A stretch of 64,000 bases of DNA from Sphaerulina vaccinii (taxonomy: Eukaryota; Ascomycota; Dothideomycetes; Mycosphaerellales; Mycosphaerellaceae), in NCBI GenBank assembly GCA_022570795.1, contig JAKUDP010000010.1, forward strand, positions 1,612,001 through 1,676,000, written 5' to 3'. The notes beneath the pieces were generated by a model. It did not search any database. It saw only the letters and a program-made list of their open reading frames with translations, and was not told where the DNA came from. A program made the translations under genes and the position numbers. Below are positions 11,619 through 19,847 of the stretch, piece by piece; positions within the stretch are counted from its first letter, which is position 1, and each line of letters opens with the position of its first letter.

Positions 11619-12848
11619 ATGCCACCGACAAGAGAAACATCGTCGTCCAGTGACTCTGGCGCTCTGGGACGAAGCAACAATGCTAGTGGACCCCGTCGAA
11701 ATCCTCCGCTGGTGATTGTTTCGGAGCGTGGTCGCCACAGCGAAGCATCTCGCCGCATTGTTCGTGCACAGGCTGCACGAGCCAGTGCTGCACAGAGCAG
11801 AGAGACCCGAGCTCGAAATCGAGAGGACAGGCATGCCAGAGATGGGCCCCAAAGCAGCAACGAAGGCACGGCAATCTCCGTCATAAGGCCTCAACCATCG
11901 ACCAGATATAGCCATAGCAATCAGCAGCAAAGGCCACAGCCACAGCAACAGCAACAGCAACAGCAGCATCAGCTCGAACAAGAAGCTCAACCCATTGCAT
12001 TTGAACAGTATCACGGCTCGAGACAGCAACAAAATACCTCGGATGAAGATAGTATCCTCAAGCCTCTTGTGAACTGGATCACCAACATTCTACACCTCAC
12101 CGCGGCCTCCTTCGTGGCTGGAGCCGCTTCTCTCACATCATCTAGTCGCCCTCAGCCTGGCAATGGCAATGAGAGGCAGTACATCTCAGACAGTGGTTTG
12201 AAGATGGAGCAAGTGCAAGTCGACAGTGGTATCTTCAGTCGGCGTCTACCAATAGCACTTCCTCGAGGGTTTGCCACCTTACAATCACGCATTTCGATCT
12301 CGGACGGATTCATGGTACTTCTCAGTCGGACAGCATGCTTCGACTATGCCAGTAATGGAGTAGAAAGTCGTTTGAACGAATTGCTCTTCGATATCGTTGT
12401 TTCTTCTGCAACGGCGAAGATCGTCGATGGTCAGGAGACCATGGACCACCCAATCCAAAAGCACCTCCGCTTGGCATGCGTGTGCCTCACCATATTCCAA
12501 GGTCAAAGAGCGGATGGGGCAACGTTCGCTGGGAATCAGAACTATAATCTGGGACTTCAGGCAGCGTGGGACGAGGCTCTCGTTCTTGATCAAGAGGTTC
12601 TGAAGGATCAAAAGGCCGCAGAGGCTGCACTGTGGGCCATCTTCGTGATCAGTGTCACATGTGGGTCTACAGTCAAGTCTTTCCATCGATTACTTCTGGG
12701 ATTAATGCAAGACCTGCAACTGGCACAGTGGAATCAAGTGCGGAACGTTTTGCTCGATTTCATATACCCTGGCTCTTTCATTGATGCACCAATGCAACAA
12801 TTCTATCATAAGCTGCAGCACGACCAAATGATCGAAGCTGGAGGGTAA
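11619..12848 (+). CDS. Hypothetical Q-rich protein with a possible fungal transcription-factor-like C-terminal region
   Basis: A 409-residue frame starting at the first ATG (11619). The N-terminal 170 residues are disordered: Ser/Arg-rich with a basic RRIVRAQAARASAAQSRETR helix and a polyglutamine stretch (PQPQQQQQQQQHQLEQ) encoded by CAG/CAA. The C-terminal 200 residues are ordered and helix-rich, with Leu/Ala-rich segments such as LRLACVCLTIFQGQ and EAALWAIFVISVTCG. This resembles the Zn2Cys6-less fungal proteins that carry a basic leader and a transcription-factor-like helical domain, but no zinc cluster is present and I do not recognise a defined family. The 3' end is uncertain: a coding-like frame (about 12850-13044) follows directly after the stop, in another phase, so a downstream exon or frameshift is possible. 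An expressed gene is likely and its function is unknown. Confidence 0.6.
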   Translation: MPPTRETSSSSDSGALGRSNNASGPRRNPPLVIVSERGRHSEASRRIVRAQAARASAAQSRETRARNREDRHARDGPQSSNEGTAISVIRPQPSTRYSHSNQQQRPQPQQQQQQQQHQLEQEAQPIAFEQYHGSRQQQNTSDEDSILKPLVNWITNILHLTAASFVAGAASLTSSSRPQPGNGNERQYISDSGLKMEQVQVDSGIFSRRLPIALPRGFATLQSRISISDGFMVLLSRTACFDYASNGVESRLNELLFDIVVSSATAKIVDGQETMDHPIQKHLRLACVCLTIFQGQRADGATFAGNQNYNLGLQAAWDEALVLDQEVLKDQKAAEAALWAIFVISVTCGSTVKSFHRLLLGLMQDLQLAQWNQVRNVLLDFIYPGSFIDAPMQQFYHKLQHDQMIEAGG

Positions 12849-13890
12849 CAAGATTGCTTATCACAAAGAGAATGAACGCTATCAGTTTGTGGGTGGTCAG
12901 TGCGTGGAAGGTTTGCATCAGTCCATATGCATGGAGGAGTTATATGAAGCGTATCGTTATATCAGTGCCACCGGAAGTGCTCTAGCGGCCAGAGAGGCAT
13001 ATGCGGATATAGCCTTGGCTCGAGGGACAAGGCCCCCAGCTTGAGTGTTCTCAATAATGAGCATACACTGGTTGGGAAACACGACGAGCCAATGCAAGAC
13101 CCGAGATAAGCCAGAACAGCATTAGCATACACGAGTTCAAGTCACTCGGATATGACAAAGTCGATGAAAGAGGCAATGAAATAGCCCAACACCGACGCAA
13201 TGCCACTTTGACAGACTTCTCTTCTCGCTATCTAACCTCGCCGGTATTTATCTACAACTATAATTAAGAGTTATATATAATCAAAATTGTACTTACTTAT
13301 CTAATAGGCGGTATTCCCTGCTCACCATCTTCATTGGTCTAGGTAATTCCACACCGAATACCACAAATCCATGACCAGTTACTGACGATTTGAAGTGGTC
13401 ATGATTTCCGCTTGTCAAATTGCTCAATCAATTCCAAGCGCGGGAGAGTAAGCTACACCAACATCTCCTCCTGTCACAACAGCTACTAACGACTTTCTCA
13501 GCCTGGGTTCGATTCGTAAGACCTCCACGTCTTTCACTTGCAAACATCGATCTGACTTCAGTACAGCCAGATGGAGAGACTTCATCGTCCCGTAATTTTT
13601 TGCCCTTCCTTCTGCTTCCCTTTTGCCCTTCAACGATGAGGCATATGGCACAATCTCACCTATCATTGCCTCCCGCAGTGCCTAACAACGCTTGACAACA
13701 GCTTTAGCACGAAGAGATGTACTCAATGATCTAAATCTTTTTGCCTTATGGCTGTCCTGGACTTCGATCTGTAAGCTTTACTGCCTATCACTTCTCGATA
13801 GGGCAAGCTAGGCAGCTCCAACTACTCGCAGCGGATGACTGAACACTCTTTGTCCCACAATCAAAGATCAACTTCTGCGTTGATACGACC
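12849..13890. other. Intergenic region, first 200 bases coding-like
   Basis: Bases 12850-13044 read KIAYHKENERYQFVGG... to ...ARGTRPPA and a TGA without interruption, which may be a further exon of the upstream gene. Around 13,250-13,310 is a short AT-rich patch. The remainder, up to the flavoenzyme start, shows no convincing gene. Confidence 0.35.
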
Positions 13891-15186
13891 ATGACAGCAC
13901 CCAAGACCGAAAAGAGCGTCTTGATCGTGGGAGCTGGTGTCTTTGGAGCATCCACAGCATACCACCTGGCCCTACAATACGAAGATGCATCCAAGGTTAC
14001 CGTCATCGATCGAACACAACCCTCTCCAGAACCAGCAGCTAGCACTGATATCAACAAGATCGTCCGAGCAGACTACAGCAGTGCCTTTTACGCAAATCTT
14101 GCATATGAAGCGATCGAAGCCTGGGCCGAATGGCCTGAATTGAAGGACTACTATCATCGCACTGGCTGGGTCATGTTGGATACTGAAGATAGTGACATGG
14201 CCGATCGAATTCGACAAGTCTTCAAGGACAGAGGCCACGATCCTACTGAAGATATTGCCCTGAACCAGCTGAATGATCGCTGGAATGGCATTCTGGAGGG
14301 CACGAATCTGCAAGGCTTCAATAAAGCGTATTGGAACCCTGAAGCCGGATGGTGTGATGCTTCTGCTGCGACTGCTAGTATCATGAACGCTGCTATCGCC
14401 AAAGGTGTCAAGTACATCGTTGGCGATGTCGATCGCATTGTGTTGGGTGATAGCAATGTAGAAGGCATTCGAACAAAAGACGGGAGAGATCTCACTGCTG
14501 AAACCATCATCCTCGCTACTGGTGCCTGGACTAGCAGTCTACTATCTCCCATTGAAGATGAACTCAACATTGCCGAACCAGATCGAGCCGAAAGACAATT
14601 GACAGCAGCTGGTGTCAGCGTCGTACATTACAAGATGTCTCCTTCTAAAATGGACAAGCTCTCCGATATGCCAGTCGTTGTATATGGCGAGTATGGAGAA
14701 GCCATTCCTCCACCCAAGGAGAACCAGCTCTTGAAGTACACCAACTCGAATACCTTCACAAACACCATAACAACAAAGACTGGACATCAGATCTCTGTTC
14801 CTCCAGAACGAGATCAACGTATCGTTCCCGAAGTCCTTAAGAAGGAAGCTGTAGAAATGATGAGCTCAAAAGTCATGCCTACCTTCGCAGACGGCAAGGA
14901 AGCCGACTACTGGCGTCTATGTTGGGACTCTTATACTCCTACTCAAGATTGGCTGTTTTGTAAAGCTCCCGATCCTCGATTGAGCAACTTGTACTTCGCC
15001 ACGGGAGGCTCCTTCCATAGCTACAAGTTCTTGCCTATCATTGGTAAGTATATGGTCAATGTCTTGAGTGGTGTAGGCAATGGCGAAGAGAAGAATAGAG
15101 CATGGTCATGGAAAGATCCCAATCTGAAATGGAGAGGCGCTCATGAGTCTACAGCGCCGAAAAGAGAGTTGAGAAGTCTTGAGTGA
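13891..15186 (+). CDS. FAD-dependent oxidoreductase, fructosyl-amine/sarcosine oxidase-like
   Basis: Single-exon 431-residue flavoenzyme of the DAO family. The dinucleotide-binding G14-x-G16-x-x-G19 (VLIVGAGVFGAS) is followed by an acidic strand end, VTVIDR. The ASTDINKIVRADY block and the late GGSFHSYKFLPIIGKYM block are characteristic of monomeric sarcosine oxidase and fructosyl amino acid oxidases. C344 in WRLCWDSYTPTQDWL is positioned like the cysteine that binds FAD covalently in this family. The likely reaction is oxidation of a secondary amine, with O2 reduced to H2O2. Homologues are often peroxisomal, but the C-terminus RSLE is not an obvious PTS1 signal. The start codon context (ACCATGA) and family N-terminus agree. 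Substrate cannot be told from sequence. Confidence 0.88.
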   Translation: MTAPKTEKSVLIVGAGVFGASTAYHLALQYEDASKVTVIDRTQPSPEPAASTDINKIVRADYSSAFYANLAYEAIEAWAEWPELKDYYHRTGWVMLDTEDSDMADRIRQVFKDRGHDPTEDIALNQLNDRWNGILEGTNLQGFNKAYWNPEAGWCDASAATASIMNAAIAKGVKYIVGDVDRIVLGDSNVEGIRTKDGRDLTAETIILATGAWTSSLLSPIEDELNIAEPDRAERQLTAAGVSVVHYKMSPSKMDKLSDMPVVVYGEYGEAIPPPKENQLLKYTNSNTFTNTITTKTGHQISVPPERDQRIVPEVLKKEAVEMMSSKVMPTFADGKEADYWRLCWDSYTPTQDWLFCKAPDPRLSNLYFATGGSFHSYKFLPIIGKYMVNVLSGVGNGEEKNRAWSWKDPNLKWRGAHESTAPKRELRSLE

Positions 15187-15519
15187 GATGCAGTGGTCTT
15201 GCTTTTCGGCTGCTGTCGTTCGATGTACCATCGTATTCGCGTTTGTGGACTAGGAGATTAACTTAGCATCTGTCGTAGGCTCGCATACAATCCGACATAC
15301 ATCAGGGTAGGCGCTACAGTACACCTTCTTGGCTCATTCGGGGCTAACCACGCCGACATATATAAGCATATTGTTGGTGCGTCAATCCATATGGGCTGAC
15401 GACAGGCATAGAACATGCCTGAACGACAAACGGCAGTCAAAACTTATTTGAGCTGCACCACGTAGTGGAGAACACTACTTGATGAGCAGCAGCAAGCAGC
15501 CATCTCCAGCTACACTATC
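15187..15519. other. Intergenic spacer
   Basis: About 330 bases between the flavoenzyme and the SGNH pseudogene. Nothing distinctive is seen; it should hold the 3' end of one gene and the promoter of the other. Confidence 0.4.
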
Positions 15520-17195
15520 ATGCGTCTGCCAAAAGTCCCACCAACGCAGCATGTTTTGGCATCTTCAATCGTGCTGTCTAGCCTATGGCTCTGCACGTTC
15601 GCCCAGGTAACGCCTGCAAAGAAATTGCTTCGCGTTCTCGTTGTCGGTGACAGTATCACTCACTGCAATGAAGGCGATTATACCTGGCGGTGAGCTGGTG
15701 GCAAGCATGACATTCTGTACATGTACTGACATTTTCTACCAGCTATCGTATCTGGCAGCGGTTCCGTGATCAGAGCATCGATGTCAACTTCGTAGGACCG
15801 TATGTTGGTACTGCAGAACCAGAGCTGCCTGGACCGCGCAAGCGTCCTCAACTCTACGGAACGCCCAAGGATGAACCGCCTTTGAAAGTGAGCGGGAAAT
15901 ACGCTGCCGAGTTCGACAGCAATCACTTCGCCATCAGTGGTCGCGCCGTCGCTTAAGTCAAAGAACAGATCCAAGTTGTTGTCGCGGAGCATACTCCAGG
16001 TTTGATCCTTGTCCTGTTGGGTTTCAACGACCTTGCGTTTGGCTACGGCGACGCCGCAGGTACGATCTCAAATATGCAGAAACTGATCGGGAATGCTCGA
16101 TCTGCGCATAACGAAACATCGTTTGTTATTGGCAACGTTGTGCAGAGAACCTGGACCGGCAATGGAGATCTCGTCAGGATTACAGATCAGTATAACAATC
16201 TTCTTGGGGCGAGAGCAACAACTTGGAGCCTAAGTCTCCTGTCGTTTGGGCACCCGTCCGTGAGGAGTACGACTGTGGCCCACAATATCTGGACGACCCG
16301 AACGAAGGTTGCCCAGCTGCTCACGATGGTCTCCATGCTGGCGAACTTGGCGAATACCAGATCGCACGAGCATTCTCGCGTGCTCTGATTCATGGTCTTA
16401 AGATCGGAACTTCACCGCTTGAAGTACCTGCGAACATTCCAAAGCGATCTCTGCCCGCGCCTGAGAACTTTAAGATGGAACCTTCTGATGTTGGCGTAAC
16501 AGCAACCTGGGACAAAGTGTTCGGGGCATATTCCTACGACACTGAGTATAGCGTCGATAACGCTACTGTCAATCCGCCACTCCACTTCTCCCCCAAGAAC
16601 GTTCCAGCGAATCGCTGGGACACCTTCTGGGCTTACCAGGATGAGAGATATAACCTGCGGGTCCGACCGATCGCTGGGAACAGGAAAGGTGACTGGACGA
16701 GCAAACAGAAGAGAATTGCTACTCCAAATACTCCTGAAGCACCCATCGAAGTGACAGCCTACTCCACGCCTACAGGCATAGACGTAAATTGGACCGTACC
16801 CTCTGGGGACTACACCGGCAATCTGTTCAACATCTACTACTGGGATGTCGATGTTGCTTGCACGAATGCACTCGAAGCACCGACAGCAGCTTTCGAAGGG
16901 ACGTCCGGGCATATCGATGGACTCATTGTGGGACATCAGTATAATGTTTTGATCGAAGCGTGGAGTGATGTAGGACCTGGAGTTCCAAAGAAATATTGGA
17001 CCTGTTGTGATTGGCAAACAGATTGAGGCTACTCCTCGAGATGCCCCATGTCCAGATGAGGAGGAGAAGAAGAAGCTGCTGGGCGACCCGCCAACCACAG
17101 ATCCGATCGACCTGAGTGACCCAACGCCTCCGAAAAGCGATGGTGGCAGCGGCAAGGTCGCGAGTGGTATTGGTGTTCCTTTCGTTCGAATTTGA
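15520..17195 (+). pseudogene. Broken secreted SGNH/GDSL-type hydrolase with C-terminal FN3-like region
   Basis: Remnant of a secreted SGNH hydrolase. Exon 1 (15520-15689) encodes a signal-anchor-like leader (SSIVLSSLWLCTFAQ) and the block I serine motif VVGDSITH; a 53-base intron ends at 15742. The second exon carries block II/III-like VLLGFNDLAFGY and the late DGLHAGELGEYQIARAF (the D-x-x-H of block V), then a beta-rich FN3-like tail of about 200 residues. Three lesions are visible: an in-frame TAA at 15954-15956; a frame change near 16,215-16,225 (codon phase shifts between TTWS and EPKSP); and a second change near 16,990 in an A-run, which returns to the first phase. The final frame ends IGVPFVRI at 17195. 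No intron with usable GT-AG ends explains these breaks. Recent decay is likely because the rest of the frame is preserved. Confidence 0.75.
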
Positions 17196-18115
17196 ATATG
17201 AGGGAAACATATCATTGTGGAGCTGATCTGGAAATCGTAGCTTCTGGCTTCTGGTTCAAGAGACTCATCGTCCGAGAAGGAGTCGGGAAGGGATATGTGG
17301 TCGTCGTGACAGTCTCGGAAGATTGTGTCTGTGAGATGGTTGTAGAACAGCTAAGGTACTGCAATGAGCGGTGCATGCTGAGCATATATACTGTCCTCGC
17401 ATGCTTGGATGGTCTCGTAGGCCTTACAAGCACAGAAAGGAATTCCTTTGATCCCGGCATGATGCGTCCTCTGATGTTGCTAGTCTCCCGTTAACATCGT
17501 CTCCCCTTCCAAGCTAAGACCCAAGCCCTTCAGAAAGTAGCGGTGTCGCTGTGATTGATGTGAGTGCAAGGAAATGCGGCATCTTTCATACGCATCGCGC
17601 ACAGTCTCCGGTCAAGGAATGCCTGCGCGTCAAAGAAGCACCCATGCTTGTCTTTGTGAATCACGAATCATGCAGCGAATTGTTTGTTGCGTAGACTGGC
17701 GGCTTGTCAGCTCGTGTGCTTCTTGCAGGTGGCGAAACCGCAAGTCTCGTGAGACCAGACTAGAGTCTGTGACTGGAGTGACTGGAGGTGGTGTGACCAG
17801 TGCGATGGTAGCTGAAATATCGTGGCGAAGCACATGCAGCCCACCAGACAAAACAGCCACATGCCCTCTCGGAGTCTGCCCAAAGGTTGTCCAGGTCCAG
17901 GCCCAACCTGGTGAGTTTGCATCATCGCGCTGATTCGTGCAGCAAAAGCCAAACAGGCACCTTCGAAACAGTGAAGCGGCCCTCACTATTATATTCACCA
18001 CAGAGCAACCATATTCACCTTCACCTGAGACTCACCACCACTCTCCTCAGCACCTTCCTCGTTCTCGCGATTGTCACAGCCTCGACAATCACGACGACGA
18101 CACACCACCGTCCGC
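17196..18115. other. Intergenic region
   Basis: About 920 bases before the Arg/Asp-rich gene. Overlapping frames of 60-120 codons exist on both strands, none with recognisable motifs. The last 150 bases are CA/CT-rich (ACCACC, CTCACC repeats), as is usual for a fungal leader upstream of a start codon. Confidence 0.35.
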
Positions 18116-19153
18116 ATGTCTGCTGCGCCATATCCAGATTACGGACCGTCCGAGAACGACATCGGCTTCGAAGGTCGCGGACGCCGGCCGAACCACGCTG
18201 CTGATCCACATCTACCTGCTCCCCCTCTTGGCCCTTCACTGAAACCTGCTCTCAAGCGTGAAGGCAGTCGAAGTCGACTGCAACCTGAGGACCGTCCACA
18301 ATTCCCGGACGAAGCATCTTATCTTGGTGGCAGGGCGCCTGACGCTGAAGTTAAGAACGGACCACGCGAGCGATCCTTCAGAGATCAGAGAGACGGCTAC
18401 GAGTCTGAAGAAGGCGAGAAGCACAAGTCTTCGAAGTACACACCTCGCAACAGAATGCCTCGATCCAATGACGAAGATCTGGCGTACGACGACCGCAAGC
18501 GCCGCCCAAGAAGAAACGATGTCCCTCCGCCAGACAGTGCAATCTCTGGCGCAACTCGAGGAGGCTACGACGATGCTCCACCACGACGTAGAAGAGACCG
18601 CGACGATAGGCGAGACTACGATGACGAGGCACCACCGCGCAGGCGAGGAGACCGACCGCCGCCCGTAGAGTATGGCGCTGAGCCAATCCCATCTCGACAG
18701 AAGAGCGAACGAAGGCCTCGACCACGCCGCGATTACGATGAGTACTCAGATGAGGAGGACTACCGCCCACGTCGCCGTCGTGGAGCCAGCGCAGATGGTC
18801 ATGGGAGACGCCCACGTGATCACGACGATGGACCATACTACTCTGACGAGCCCCGCAGACGGCGCGACGATGACTACGACCGCGCGCCAGCTCGCAGACC
18901 TCGAGACAGCAGCAGGAGAAGGCGGGACGACTACGACGATTACGACAGATACGATGATCGGGACCGTGACAGGCGCAGAGACAGGGACAGTCGGCCACCA
19001 AAGGAGATCAAGATTGGTAAATATGACATTGGCCCGTGGATCGAACAGGGAAAGAAGCATTGGACCACTGTGGCCCCAATCTTGACACCAATCGTATTGG
19101 CACAGATCCGCAAGATGGGCAGTGGAAGCGGAGGCGGTGGAGGGCGACGATAG
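18116..19153 (+). CDS. Arg/Asp-rich intrinsically disordered protein
   Basis: A 345-residue single-exon protein starting MSAAPYPDYGPSEND. Residues of about 95-300 are dominated by mixed-charge repeats (DDRDYDD, PPRRRRDRDD, RRRRDDYDDYDRYDD), predicted fully disordered and resembling RD/RS-type segments of RNA-binding and splicing-associated proteins. The tail changes character: IKIGKYDIGPWIEQGKKHW then TTVAPILTPIVLAQIRKMG, a short hydrophobic or amphipathic helix, and ends in a Gly-run with RR. Such a hydrophobic tail after a charged linker may be a membrane or partner contact. No RRM or other fold is seen. Antisense frames are long here only because of the biased composition. The frame itself is very likely real; the role is unknown. 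Confidence 0.7.
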   Translation: MSAAPYPDYGPSENDIGFEGRGRRPNHAADPHLPAPPLGPSLKPALKREGSRSRLQPEDRPQFPDEASYLGGRAPDAEVKNGPRERSFRDQRDGYESEEGEKHKSSKYTPRNRMPRSNDEDLAYDDRKRRPRRNDVPPPDSAISGATRGGYDDAPPRRRRDRDDRRDYDDEAPPRRRGDRPPPVEYGAEPIPSRQKSERRPRPRRDYDEYSDEEDYRPRRRRGASADGHGRRPRDHDDGPYYSDEPRRRRDDDYDRAPARRPRDSSRRRRDDYDDYDRYDDRDRDRRRDRDSRPPKEIKIGKYDIGPWIEQGKKHWTTVAPILTPIVLAQIRKMGSGSGGGGGRR

Positions 19154-19847
19154 GATCGTGGCTTTGACGACTACTCCCGTGGATACTAGCTCAGGCATGC
19201 GGCGTTGGGTTGGGTAGGGTTGGCTGGGATTTCTGCAGCTTGGTAGGCAATGGAGTTGAGGAGATGACTTGCTGTAAGCGGCGAGCGAGACGGATTGGGC
19301 ATTTTGGCCTGCATAATGAGATTCACGAAGGATTCGCATAAAGGAGTGACTACTATGAGCACTTTTCTATCTCTGCTCCAGCAGCGAGGTAATGGCGAGG
19401 CGAGGCGTTTCTGAGGCTGACTACATAAAACATGAACAAATACAGGCTTTAGCATTCATTCATCAATCTCCATAGCCGCCAGAAGCGCGTACCGAAGCAT
19501 CAACAATCGTGCCTTCCCAAAAAGGTTTTTCGCGTCGTTGAACGGGTAGGTACAGCTCTCGCTTAATTTTTGGTATTGATGGTGACACAGGAGCCACAAC
19601 GGCGGGGCAGCGATATGGGGCTCCGCAGTAAGTTACTGCGACAGTGACTTGAAAGATGAAGCGATGTGTCGACCCCGCCGGACGTGTGCAGACGCGCGAA
19701 GAAATTGACGCGATTGCAGCCTGGGGACGGAACAAGCATGGGTCTCTTCACAAGAAGCTAATCCGCGCCGTTTGTTACTGGAAACAACTTCGAAATTCGA
19801 CTTCATCCCACTTCTCAGACCGAACGTGATCGGCAAGAGCGCGAGAG
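19154..19847. other. Intergenic region
   Basis: Nearly 700 bases with no supported gene. Several 60-90 codon frames on the minus strand lack motifs. It should hold the terminator of the Arg/Asp-rich gene and the promoter of the next gene. Confidence 0.35.

Noticed and set aside
13891..15186. A biosynthetic gene cluster built from the flavoenzyme, SGNH hydrolase, dioxygenase and Old Yellow Enzyme
   Set aside because: They are 10-30 kb apart, mixed with housekeeping genes, and no backbone synthase or cluster regulator is present.
16412..17215. A 267-codon minus-strand frame across the SGNH remnant
   Set aside because: The plus-strand frames match the SGNH and FN3-like family; the antisense frame is a shadow.
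18378..19001. Long minus-strand and +1 frames across the Arg/Asp-rich gene
   Set aside because: They arise from the CGA/GAC repeat composition; the plus-strand frame has a sensible start and tail.
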